Of a stretch of DNA of 5,662 nt, positions 1-5,662 are shown piece by piece. The notes under the pieces were generated by a model. It did no database searches, was not told where the DNA came from, and saw only the letters and a list, made by a program, of their open reading frames with translations. Every line of letters starts with the position of its first letter. Within the stretch, counting starts at the first letter, position 1. The translations under genes were made by a program, and so were the position numbers. This stretch comes from Nitrososphaerota archaeon (lineage in GTDB: Archaea > Thermoproteota > Nitrososphaeria > Nitrososphaerales > UBA183), in assembly GCA_027886925.1 (NCBI GenBank), contig JAPCJN010000018.1:4425-10086 (forward strand), in the 5' to 3' direction.

Positions 1-177
1 ATTTCTTCGGGCAAGATGCACTTCTGCCAAAAGTGGACGGACTGATCTCGCGCCTGACTAGAAAATCTATGCGAGCTTCGCGGCTTTGGCGGCGGAAGCA
101 ACCTGAAAGGCCAAAGTGGACTTATCAAGTGCGCGTCTCTTACCCTGGTGAATCCGTTGAGGTCCAAGGGATCTGTC
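1..177. other. Left-edge sequence with no assignable gene
   Basis: No gene can be supported here. One forward frame ends at a TGA at 43-45 after the short peptide ISSGKMHFCQKWTD, which could be the tail of a gene starting left of the window. A second forward frame (phase of position 3) is open from the edge and runs on under the glycosylase gene, but its later part is clearly out of frame with a recognisable protein. A minus-strand frame also ends in this stretch. None resembles a family I know. The segment should also contain the glycosylase promoter, but I see no convincing TATA box. Confidence 0.3.
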
Positions 178-1131
178 GTGAAGCTGACCCGAACGGGAGA
201 GTTCGAAGTCGATCCGGTTCCACCCTTCAGTTTCCGACTGACGGTGAGGAATCCAGCAGGATGGGACCTGTTCACGGCGGACGAGGTGTACGAGAGCGAG
301 GCCCTCTGGACTTGCGTCCGCTTCGATGGAATGCCATCGGGACTGAAGATCGCTTCAGTGGGCGCAATAGAGAATCCGCGACTGCTCGTCAGCGTCTACA
401 CCGAGAAGGGACTTACCGGACAATCCATGAGCAGGCTCCAGAGCCTCGTCTCCGAATCGTTGGGAGCGGCGCAGAACCTTCGCGAGTTCTATGCTTTCGC
501 CAGACGGGATTCGATATTGAAGCACGTGGTCGAAGACCTATACGGGATGCACGACTCTCAATCCGTGTCCCTCTTCAACTCGGTCGTCCTGAGCATATGC
601 CTCCAGATGGCGAGACTCAAGAGGAGCAACGAGATGTTGGAAGCGATCGGTCGGAACTATGGCGAGACGATTGAGTTCGACGGGAGACGGGTACTGCTTC
701 AGCCTACCGCAGAAAAGATAGCAGGTATCGACCCGAATATCTTTGCGAAAGCGTGCAATTTGGGATATAGAGCCAAATATATCGTTGCCTCGGCGAAGAT
801 AATCGCTGGAGGATTCCCCGACATTCAGGAGATACTCAGGATGGAGCCAGGCGAGGCGAAGGAAAGGCTGATGCAGCTCCCCGGAATAGGGGATTACGCT
901 GCGGATATCATCAATCCTCACGGAGGGTTCCCGATCGATGCCTGGTCGGTCGACGTCTTCGGATTACTCTTCTTTGGGAAGGAGCCCGAAAACCGGAGGG
1001 AGGCGATTGAGAAGGTCAAGCAGGAAGGCATCAAGCGTTGGGGGAAGTGGAGCTGGATGGCATTCTTCTACGTAGCTCAGGATCTTCGGAACCTCTCGAA
1101 GCGTCTCGGGGTAGAACTGCGACTGGAGTGA
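178..1131 (+). CDS. HhH-GPD superfamily DNA glycosylase (OGG1/AlkA-like)
   Basis: This is a probable base-excision-repair glycosylase that flips out a damaged base and cuts its N-glycosidic bond. The N-terminal part (about residues 1-95) resembles the beta-rich domain of OGG1/AlkA proteins, with the segment FSFRLTVRNPAGWDLF. The helix-hairpin-helix DNA-binding motif LMQLPGIGDYAADII is at about residues 231-245, followed by a GG-FPIDAWSVDVF segment carrying candidate catalytic aspartates D254 and D259. The position of the OGG1 lysine nucleophile is Tyr240 here, which predicts a monofunctional, AlkA-type enzyme without lyase activity. The length of 317 residues is normal. I chose the GTG at 178 because AAGGGA and GAGGT lie upstream and the recognisable sequence begins right there; a GTG at 148 would add ten residues and has no ribosome-binding site. 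The substrate (8-oxoguanine or alkylated bases) cannot be read from the sequence. The gene appears to stand alone. Confidence 0.82.
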   Translation: MKLTRTGEFEVDPVPPFSFRLTVRNPAGWDLFTADEVYESEALWTCVRFDGMPSGLKIASVGAIENPRLLVSVYTEKGLTGQSMSRLQSLVSESLGAAQNLREFYAFARRDSILKHVVEDLYGMHDSQSVSLFNSVVLSICLQMARLKRSNEMLEAIGRNYGETIEFDGRRVLLQPTAEKIAGIDPNIFAKACNLGYRAKYIVASAKIIAGGFPDIQEILRMEPGEAKERLMQLPGIGDYAADIINPHGGFPIDAWSVDVFGLLFFGKEPENRREAIEKVKQEGIKRWGKWSWMAFFYVAQDLRNLSKRLGVELRLE

Positions 1132-1448
1132 ACTTTCTGCGTTCGACACGCCGACTTGCTCGTCTCACTCACGATAAGAGGAAGGTCGAACGCATTTTCT
1201 TCCATCAGGAAGTCTTCGACTGGGTGAGGTCAGTTTGGGCTAGCTTCAGAAACTGTGTCTCTTCTTCATCAAATACGCGCGTTTCGGGAACGTAACAAGG
1301 AATCGGGATTCTGACCATTTGTGGCGAGCATCGCGAGGGGTCTGCTCTGACTGCTCGACGAGCTTGCACAAAGAGTCGTCGACAGCGATCAGCTCGCCTC
1401 GGAGCACGTCGAGAAACGCTTTTCATCACATCATGTCTCGCCTCGTCC
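1132..1448. other. Gene-poor gap, possibly holding a decayed minus-strand gene
   Basis: This 317-bp stretch has no forward gene. Apart from the inverted repeat at its left end, the minus strand carries short open segments in different frames that look mildly protein-like. One runs from a GTG at 1407 to a stop at 1246 and starts LRGELIAVDDSLCKLVEQ. A second contains VRIPIPCYVPETRVFDEEET, within about 1205-1450. A third contains VEDFLMEENAFDLPLIVSE, near 1146-1230. They could be pieces of one frameshifted gene, but I recognise no family and chance open frames are a real alternative. A small perfect palindrome, GCTCGACGAGC, lies at 1353-1363. The promoter of the NIPSNAP gene should be at the right end; only a weak CTTTTCAT stands about 27 nt before its start. 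Confidence 0.25.
1138..1194. repeat. 10-bp perfect inverted repeat after the glycosylase gene
   Basis: TGCGTTCGAC at 1138-1147 is the exact reverse complement of GTCGAACGCA at 1185-1194, separated by 37 nt. The spacer can add small inner pairings (CTT 1155-1157 with AAG 1176-1178, and TCGT 1160-1163 with ACGA 1171-1174). The repeat begins 7 nt after the glycosylase stop codon and is followed by a pyrimidine-rich tract (TTTTCTTCC). A 3'-end stem-loop or terminator is the simplest reading; a protein-binding site or the remnant of a small element is also possible. Confidence 0.5.
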
Positions 1449-1757
1449 ATGCCAACTCAATACCAGCTGCGCGAATACCAGGTCAAGACTGGAGAGATGG
1501 ACGAGTTCATCGCGGAGTGGCATACGGTGATCTACCCGCTAAGGCTGAGGTTCGGTTTCACCGTCGTCGGGGCGTGGAGGGTCGGAGATGACCGCTTCGT
1601 CTGGATCCTAAAGTGGGAGCACCCGTCGAAGACGTTCGAGGAAGCCGAGAAGGCCTACTATGACTCAGACGAGCGCAAGGGCATTAATCCGGTCCCGACG
1701 AGGCACCTCTCGAACATGGAGACGCGAATGATGACCGACGCGGTCCCATCTCTTTGA
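1449..1757 (+). CDS. NIPSNAP family small protein
   Basis: This 102-residue protein is a single NIPSNAP-type domain, a dimeric alpha/beta-barrel (ferredoxin-like) fold. The family signature is visible: an N-terminal strand YQLREYQVKTG (about residues 5-15), a helix EMDEFIAEWHTVIYPLRLRFGF, a second strand VVGAWRVGDDRFVWILKW (39-56), then a helix EEAEKAYYDSDE typical of the segment after the central strands. The protein covers the domain from end to end, so it appears complete. It has no signal peptide or membrane segment and should be cytoplasmic. The biochemical role of the family is poorly defined; related dimeric barrels bind small ligands or act as simple oxygenases, but no catalytic residues can be named here. 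The ATG at 1449 is the natural start, since homology begins almost at once. It lacks a clear Shine-Dalgarno sequence. Spacing of 65 nt to the PadR gene, which has its own promoter, suggests separate transcription. Confidence 0.75.
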   Translation: MPTQYQLREYQVKTGEMDEFIAEWHTVIYPLRLRFGFTVVGAWRVGDDRFVWILKWEHPSKTFEEAEKAYYDSDERKGINPVPTRHLSNMETRMMTDAVPSL

Positions 1758-1760
1758 CAC

Positions 1761-1800
1761 CATATCCCTTATTATATCAAATACGATATACGTAAATAGC
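1761..1800 (+). promoter_or_regulatory. Promoter and probable PadR operator
   Basis: A perfect inverted repeat, TATATC-AAATAC-GATATA, spans 1773-1790. A further ATATC half-site lies 12 nt to the left (1762-1766), so three half-sites are spaced at about one helical turn. The TATA-like CGTAAATAGC (1791-1800) directly abuts the palindrome and is centred about 27 nt before the PadR ATG. That is the distance expected for a leaderless archaeal transcript and agrees with the lack of a Shine-Dalgarno sequence. PadR regulators commonly repress their own promoters by binding such palindromes, so repressor binding here would block TBP/TFB access. The regulatory role is inferred from position and symmetry. 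Confidence 0.55.
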
Positions 1801-1822
1801 AGGCCGCTGCACAACAAGCCAC

Positions 1823-2416
1823 ATGGCCGATTTCGTTTCCAAACCGAAAACCCCGGATTTTCCCCGCCTCACCGAGATGAAGGGCGCTCCAAGAGGGATG
1901 CTCCTCTACTACATCTTGAACAGCATATCCACAAAACCGAGGCACGGTTACCAGATCCTTCAGGACATTGACAACAAGACGGAAGGGGCCTGGAGGCCAG
2001 GGGTGGGATCGGTATACCCGATTCTCAAAAAGCTGCTCGATCGCGGGTACATCCAGAACGACAACAACGGCTCGTCCGACAACAGGAGGGTCTACAGCAT
2101 CACGCCCAAAGGCGTCAATCTCATAAGAGAGCATGGCGACATGTTCACGAACTCGTCGCAACGCTGGATGGCGATGCGCCGCCTCTTCTTCGACATGCTC
2201 GACCCAGCGGGGATAACCAACATGTTCGTCGAAGGTCCGAAGAAGCAATTCGAGATGACCAAGGAGCTCCTGGAGTCAAGGAGGGATGCCCTCTCGAGGA
2301 CCGATATGGAGTTCATGCTCCGAGAATACAGTCTGAACCTGGAAAGGCAGCTCGACTGGACGCAGAGCCAGCTCAGAGATCTAAAGTCCAAGTCAGCCGC
2401 GACGCGGCTAGGGTAG
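1823..2416 (+). CDS. PadR family transcriptional regulator
   Basis: This is a winged-helix repressor of the PadR family, probably controlling its own operon. The DNA-binding domain covers about residues 22-105 and shows the family pattern: PRGMLLYYILNSI, then HGYQILQDID (41-50), the recognition region WRPGVGSVYPILKKL (57-71), DRGYI, and a wing ending in RRVYSITPKG (88-97). Residues 108-197 are mostly helical and charged (KKQFEMTKELLESRRDAL, LNLERQLDWTQSQLRDL), matching the coiled C-terminal dimerisation region of PadR proteins. The length of 197 residues is normal for the longer type. The N-terminal 20 residues precede the domain; the ATG at 1823 fits a TATA-like element 27 nt upstream, while an ATG at 1877 is an alternative start. 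The ABC ATPase gene begins 13 nt after the stop, so the regulator leads an export operon, a common arrangement for PadR genes that respond to drugs or other small molecules. The ligand is unknown. Confidence 0.9.
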   Translation: MADFVSKPKTPDFPRLTEMKGAPRGMLLYYILNSISTKPRHGYQILQDIDNKTEGAWRPGVGSVYPILKKLLDRGYIQNDNNGSSDNRRVYSITPKGVNLIREHGDMFTNSSQRWMAMRRLFFDMLDPAGITNMFVEGPKKQFEMTKELLESRRDALSRTDMEFMLREYSLNLERQLDWTQSQLRDLKSKSAATRLG

Positions 2417-2429
2417 TGATGAACAGCCC

Positions 2430-3464
2430 GTGATCGTCGAGCAAAGCGGGCGTGGACAAGATGGGGCGCCCGCGATAGTCAAAGTCGAAGGCCTTTCGAA
2501 GAGCTTCGGGCAGCTGAAGGCCGTCGACAACGTCAGCTTCGAGGTAAGCGAAGGAGAGATCTTCGGATTCCTAGGGCCCAACGGCGCCGGCAAGAGCACG
2601 ACCATCAACATGCTCACGACGATGATGAGGCCGACGTCTGGTAAGGCGACCGTGTGCGGCTACGACGTCCTCAACAAAGCGACCGACGTCCGCAGGAACG
2701 TAGGCGTGGTGCCCCAGGAGTATACGGCCGACGAGGACATGACAGGATACCAGAACATACTCCTCTGTGCTGACCTCTACGGGCTCCCGCGGAGCGACTC
2801 AAAGCCCCATGCCGAAGAGCTCCTCAAGCTCGTCGAGCTCCAGGACGCCGCGAACCGCAAGGTGAGGACGTTCTCCGGCGGGATGCGCAGGAGGTTGGAG
2901 CTGGCGTGCGGCCTCATCAACTACCCCAAGCTTCTCTTCTTGGACGAGCCGACGCTGGGCTTGGACGTGCAGACGCGCGCCGCGGTTTGGAAATACATCA
3001 GGATGCTGAAGGAAGAGTTCAAGATGACCCTCTTCCTCACCACGCACTACCTGGAGGAGGCGGACTCGCTCTGTGACAGAATAGCCATCATCGACCACGG
3101 ACATATCGTCAAGATCGGTTCTCCCACCGAATTGAAGGCGAGCATCGGCGGCGACATCATCGTAGTCGGGGTCAAGGAGAGCGAGCCAGACATCTCGTCC
3201 GATATCGCCCAGATCAAGCTGGTGAAGGAGGTCAAGAAGAAGGGGAACGACTACCGGATAAAAGCGGAGATGGGTGAGGAGGCCTCCCCCCAGATAATGG
3301 ACCTCGTGCGCTCGAAAGGGCTGCACGTCGTCAAGATCTCGCTGACGAAGCCCACCCTCGACGAGGCTTACCTGGAGTTCACCGGGCGCTCTCTTAGGGA
3401 GGAGGAGACGAACAGGATGGCGATGTTCAGCCAGAGGCTCACGATGAACAGGGCGAGGTCGTGA
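2430..3464 (+). CDS. ABC transporter ATP-binding protein (DrrA/CcmA-type)
   Basis: This is the nucleotide-binding subunit of an ABC-2 type exporter; it hydrolyses ATP in the cytoplasm to drive the permease encoded next. All the motifs are intact: Walker A GPNGAGKST (residues 49-57), Q-loop Gln96 in VVPQE, signature FSGGMRRR (148-155), Walker B LLFLDEPT (168-175) with catalytic Glu173, D-loop GLD (177-179) and switch His206. After the ATPase core, residues of about 240-322 form the DUF4162-like C-terminal domain typical of DrrA-like subunits, ending TKPTLDEAYLEFTGR, followed by a short polar tail. The 344-residue length fits that architecture. The GTG start at 2430 is preceded at 2417-2421 by GTGAT, a match to the archaeal anti-Shine-Dalgarno with about 8 nt spacing. 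It follows the PadR stop by 13 nt and precedes the permease by 4 nt, so the three genes are almost certainly co-transcribed. Drug, antibiotic or lipid export is typical of the family; the substrate is not evident. Confidence 0.93.
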   Translation: MIVEQSGRGQDGAPAIVKVEGLSKSFGQLKAVDNVSFEVSEGEIFGFLGPNGAGKSTTINMLTTMMRPTSGKATVCGYDVLNKATDVRRNVGVVPQEYTADEDMTGYQNILLCADLYGLPRSDSKPHAEELLKLVELQDAANRKVRTFSGGMRRRLELACGLINYPKLLFLDEPTLGLDVQTRAAVWKYIRMLKEEFKMTLFLTTHYLEEADSLCDRIAIIDHGHIVKIGSPTELKASIGGDIIVVGVKESEPDISSDIAQIKLVKEVKKKGNDYRIKAEMGEEASPQIMDLVRSKGLHVVKISLTKPTLDEAYLEFTGRSLREEETNRMAMFSQRLTMNRARS

Positions 3465-3468
3465 CGCC

Positions 3469-4386
3469 GTGGCCGACAAGATAGAGTCCGCGACGGTCGG
3501 GGAGGCGCAATTGAAGCCCGCCCTAACGTCATCGCCGGCCACTTTGAGGGGTCCCCCGAAGGCGAACACGGGTCCTCTTCACGGCCTCTGGGCACTCACA
3601 CAAAGAGACCTGAGGAAATGGTATGGCAATCCGATCCAGCTGATAATCTCTCTCGTCCAACCTGTCATCTATATGGGGGTCCTCGGGAAGGCCCTTAACT
3701 TCTCCACGTTCATCACCCAGTCGGGGGCCCCCGCGAGCGTGGCCAACGCCGTCATGCTGAGCACATTCGGGACAACCAGCTACTTCTCGTATCTCGCCTG
3801 CGGCCAGCTGGCGTTCATCGTCCTATTCACATCCGCGTTCAGCGGCATGTCGGTTGTCTTCGACCGCAGGTTCGGCTTCATGAACAAGGCCCTTAGCACG
3901 CCCGTGGGCCGGGGGACCATTGTGATGGGGAAGGTCTTCCAGAGCGTCGCGAGGTCCCTAATCCAGTCGATCATAGTCTTGACCATCGCCGTAGCCTTGG
4001 GGATGGACATCAGCCACTTCTCGATAGCGGGGATCGGAGCAGCTTTCGTGGTCATCTTCCTGATGGCCACGGGACTTTCTGCACTCTACGTCATGTTGGC
4101 TCTGAGGTCGAGCGACTGGCAAACACAGATGGCGATAATCAACCTGCTGAACCTGCCCTTGCTCTTCGCGAGCAACGCGTTGCTGCCGGCGAAGATAATG
4201 CCGAGTTGGCTCCAGGTCGTCGTGAAGGTCAATCCGGTAAGTTACGCCAACGACGCGATAAGGCAGCTTCTCATAGGTGCCACCGGCAGCAACAGCCTGC
4301 CCGTGGACCTTGGAGTGGTGCTGGTGTTCGCCGTCGTTTTGTCGACTGCCGGGATAGTCCTCTCTTGGCGCCTCTTGAACAAATAG
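3469..4386 (+). CDS. ABC-2 type transporter permease (DrrB-like)
   Basis: This is the membrane subunit paired with the preceding ATPase. The 305-residue protein begins with about 45 polar, Ala/Ser/Pro-rich residues, probably a cytoplasmic tail, then TQRDLRKWYGNP, the amphipathic coupling region usual before the first membrane span. Six hydrophobic segments can be seen at roughly residues 56-76, 107-130, 160-178, 186-209, 221-237 and 281-302. Between spans 2 and 3, the loop FDRRFGFMNKALSTPVGRGTI matches the conserved ABC-2 loop (E/D-R-E-x-G-x-x-x-x-L-x-x-P), and NPVSYANDAIRQLL (255-268) is the family hallmark before the last span. The GTG at 3469 lies 4 nt after the ATPase stop and has GAGGT at 3455-3459 as a ribosome-binding site. 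No ATG is available in frame before the first membrane span. One permease gene implies a homodimer working with two ATPase copies. Confidence 0.92.
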   Translation: MADKIESATVGEAQLKPALTSSPATLRGPPKANTGPLHGLWALTQRDLRKWYGNPIQLIISLVQPVIYMGVLGKALNFSTFITQSGAPASVANAVMLSTFGTTSYFSYLACGQLAFIVLFTSAFSGMSVVFDRRFGFMNKALSTPVGRGTIVMGKVFQSVARSLIQSIIVLTIAVALGMDISHFSIAGIGAAFVVIFLMATGLSALYVMLALRSSDWQTQMAIINLLNLPLLFASNALLPAKIMPSWLQVVVKVNPVSYANDAIRQLLIGATGSNSLPVDLGVVLVFAVVLSTAGIVLSWRLLNK

Positions 4387-4407
4387 CCAGACAGCGGATG
4401 CGCCTAG

Positions 4408-4440
4408 CCTGAATCGGGTTTCAGGAAGCTGTTCCTTTCT
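4408..4440 (+). terminator. Hairpin plus pyrimidine tract after the permease gene
   Basis: CCTGAA (4408-4413) pairs perfectly with TTCAGG (4420-4425) around the loop TCGGGT, followed by the pyrimidine-rich TTCCTTTCT at 4432-4440. It lies 21 nt after the permease stop and 28 nt before the 3' end of the convergent HAD gene. Position between converging genes supports a role in ending transcription of the exporter operon, although archaeal termination relies mainly on T tracts and this one is interrupted. Confidence 0.4.
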
Positions 4441-4453
4441 GCACGCGATCTTC

Positions 4454-4822
4454 CTATTCCTCGAAAACCTCGATCGACACCCTCTTCCTGACGAAGGGCG
4501 TGATCTTTCCCTTGAACGTCGTCGCCTTTACGTGGGCGTCATCGATGAAGTGATACTCGGTGTAGGGGGGCAACTTCCTCGGCTTGTTCATGATGAGCTG
4601 GTGGAACATGACCCCGTTCTTTTTCAACCATTCCCTCGTCACGACCTCGTGCTCGCTGGTCCTTGCCGTGAAGAAGCATATGTAGTGTCCCTCGTCATAC
4701 CATTTGTTGATCTCCTTGATGACCTCTGGATAGCCTTTTGCGGTCCTCATCCTCTCTATGCCCTCCTCGTTCGCGATGTGCTCGCTGATTGTCCCGTCGA
4801 TGTCTATGATGAAAATCTTCAA
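4454..4822 (-). CDS. Small HAD-superfamily phosphatase, cap-less
   Basis: The 122-residue protein is a minimal HAD hydrolase. Motif I is IIDIDGT (residues 5-11), with Asp7 as nucleophile and Asp9 as acid/base. Motif II is FFTART with Thr52. The motif III lysine is probably Lys80 in IMNKP. Motif IV is FIDDA with Asp94 and Asp95 binding Mg2+. There is no room for a cap domain, and the GVMFHQLIMNKP segment resembles the small HAD proteins often annotated as capsular-polysaccharide or sugar-phosphate phosphatases, so phosphomonoester hydrolysis is the likely reaction; the substrate is not known. The start is a TTG at 4822-4820, because no ATG or GTG lies between an upstream in-frame TAA and motif I, and starting later would remove the nucleophile. 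It lies downstream of the aldolase gene on the same strand, 87 nt away with a hairpin between. A link to sugar-phosphate metabolism is suggestive only. Confidence 0.83.
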   Translation of the reverse strand: MKIFIIDIDGTISEHIANEEGIERMRTAKGYPEVIKEINKWYDEGHYICFFTARTSEHEVVTREWLKKNGVMFHQLIMNKPRKLPPYTEYHFIDDAHVKATTFKGKITPFVRKRVSIEVFEE

Positions 4823-4868
4823 GCTTATCGCAATGGATTCGCTTCTAAGCTCCGGCTCTTATCTTTTC

Positions 4869-4901
4869 GCGCTCCTTTCTTTCTTTGCGGAAAGGAAGCG
4901 C
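4869..4901 (-). terminator. Stem-loop between the aldolase and HAD genes
   Basis: GCGCTCCTTTC (4869-4879) pairs with GAAAGGAAGCGC (4890-4901), forming 11 base pairs with a single-base bulge and a 10-nt loop. It starts 8 nt after the aldolase stop codon. On the minus strand the sequence beyond it is purine-rich, not T-rich, so it is not a textbook terminator. A 3'-end stabilising structure or processing site is equally possible. Confidence 0.4.
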
Positions 4902-4909
4902 CCCTTCCT

Positions 4910-5662
4910 TTAGCCGAAAAGAGGCGACGTCGCGGTCACCGTGGGCTCGGTCTCCCAGATCACCTTCTTCAGCTGCTCGGCAAGCTTGAGTGGCTCGGGG
5001 TGCTGCCAGACGTTCCTTCCCACCGCCAAGCCTGCTCCTCCCGCCTCCATGGTTCCGCGCACCTGCGCGAGGAACCCCTCGTCCGTCGTCTTCGGACCGC
5101 CAGACATGACGACCTTCGCCCTCCCCGCCGCCTTCACGGCCCAAGCGAATGTCTTGGCGTCGCCCGTGTACTTGATCTTGACGATGTCGGCTCCGAACTC
5201 TAGCCCTGCACGCGCCGCGTACGCCACGATGTCTGGCGTTGTGTCGCTTGCGACCGCCGAGCCTCTTGGGTAGACCCAAAGGATCGCTGCCATCCCCCTC
5301 TCATGGGCCTCCTCCTGGATCCTCCCCCACTCCTGGACCATCTCGGACTCGTGGCCGCTCCCTAGGAATATCGTGTATCCCACGGCCTTCGCCCCGAGCA
5401 TCTCGGCGTACTTCACGGAGCAGTGCTGCCTCGAGATCGGCTCCCCCTTTGGGAGGGTGCTCTTGCCGTTGAGCTTCAGGATGAGAGGGGTCTTCCCGTC
5501 GTAGTATTTCTCCGCTGTGCCCTTCTGAAGGGCCAGCGCTGTGAATCCGCCCTTGTTCGCAATGTCCACGATGAAGGCCGGGTCCACGTTGCGCATGTCA
5601 AAGTCAGCGCTCGGGCCGTGCTCCAGTCCCTGGTCATATGCGATTATCAAGGTTCTCCCGTT
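4910..5662 (-). CDS. Class I fructose-bisphosphate aldolase, archaeal DhnA type (5'-truncated by the window edge)
   Basis: This enzyme cleaves or forms fructose 1,6-bisphosphate from dihydroxyacetone phosphate and glyceraldehyde 3-phosphate through a lysine Schiff base, in glycolysis and gluconeogenesis. The visible 250 residues (counted from the edge) carry the archaeal FBPA motifs: IIAYDQGLEHGP at the first strand, with the conserved Asp10; EKYYDG and LILKLNGK; VGYTIFLGSG; WVYPRG, with Trp129 and Tyr131; KIKYTGD, where Lys162 matches the Schiff-base lysine; MSGGPK (186-191); and AVGRN (213-217), which binds phosphate. The LEHGP, EKYYDG and KLNGK segments favour FBPA over the related ADH synthase of aromatic amino-acid synthesis. 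The family is about 260-280 residues long, so only some 10-30 residues are missing; a TTG at 5650-5648 is merely an internal Leu codon within GRTLIIAYD. The stop is TAA at 4912-4910. The cytoplasmic enzyme is usually a decamer in characterised archaea. Confidence 0.93.
   Translation of the reverse strand, partial: NGRTLIIAYDQGLEHGPSADFDMRNVDPAFIVDIANKGGFTALALQKGTAEKYYDGKTPLILKLNGKSTLPKGEPISRQHCSVKYAEMLGAKAVGYTIFLGSGHESEMVQEWGRIQEEAHERGMAAILWVYPRGSAVASDTTPDIVAYAARAGLEFGADIVKIKYTGDAKTFAWAVKAAGRAKVVMSGGPKTTDEGFLAQVRGTMEAGGAGLAVGRNVWQHPEPLKLAEQLKKVIWETEPTVTATSPLFG

Noticed and set aside
33..674. Long forward open frame overlapping the start of the glycosylase gene
   Set aside because: It overlaps the recognisable glycosylase frame for about 500 bp, is Arg/Gly/Ser-rich and resembles no family, as expected for an out-of-frame reading.
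1199..1212. CTTCC-ATCA-GGAAG mini-hairpin
   Set aside because: Five base pairs are too few to stand out from chance, and it has no clear positional role beyond the nearby larger repeat.
1205..1450. 81-codon minus-strand open frame in the 1132-1448 gap taken as an intact gene
   Set aside because: The first half is Arg-rich and unlike a protein, and only the second half looks plausible, so it is treated only as part of a possible relic.
1772..2248. 158-codon minus-strand open frame opposite PadR
   Set aside because: It lies antisense to a clear PadR domain, runs through the promoter/operator, and has no recognisable motif.
2799..3569. 256-codon minus-strand open frame opposite the ABC ATPase
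   Set aside because: The forward strand encodes an intact ATPase with all motifs. The antisense reading is low-complexity and Leu/Arg/Asp-rich, a common by-product of GC-rich codon use.
4532..5203. Forward open frame opposite the HAD and aldolase genes
   Set aside because: It spans two well-recognised minus-strand genes and the hairpin between them; it has no domain of its own.

Overview
The window looks archaeal. The main evidence is a DhnA-type class I fructose-bisphosphate aldolase with archaeal FBPA motifs. A PadR gene also starts about 27 nt after a TATA-like element with no Shine-Dalgarno sequence, which is the layout of a leaderless archaeal transcript. Several other genes start with GTG or TTG. 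The base composition is moderately GC-rich. I cannot assign a phylum from the sequence alone; the set of families would fit a Thermoproteota/Nitrososphaerota-like or Thermoplasmatota-like mesophile.

Layout: positions 1-177 hold no gene I can support. An HhH-GPD DNA glycosylase follows (178-1131, +). A gene-poor gap of about 317 bp (1132-1448) begins with a 10-bp inverted repeat. A small NIPSNAP-domain protein (1449-1757, +) comes next. Then there is a compact three-gene operon on the + strand: a PadR-family repressor (1823-2416), a DrrA-like ABC ATPase (2430-3464) and its ABC-2 permease (3469-4386). A short convergent gap with a hairpin separates these from two minus-strand genes: a small cap-less HAD phosphatase (4454-4822) and a class I fructose-bisphosphate aldolase (4910 to beyond the right edge), with a second hairpin between them.

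The genes form two working units. The first is a probable self-regulated export operon. Its PadR repressor would sense a small molecule and release an operator; the best candidate is a TATATC-N6-GATATA palindrome next to the TATA-like element. The ATPase and permease would then export the compound. The second is central carbon metabolism, with an aldolase and perhaps an associated sugar-phosphate phosphatase. The glycosylase (base-excision repair) and the NIPSNAP protein look like single genes.

I found no mobile element, CRISPR array, RNA gene or clearly new system. The most unusual points are the non-coding structures (the PadR operator and the inverted repeat after the glycosylase gene) and the altered active-site region of the glycosylase.
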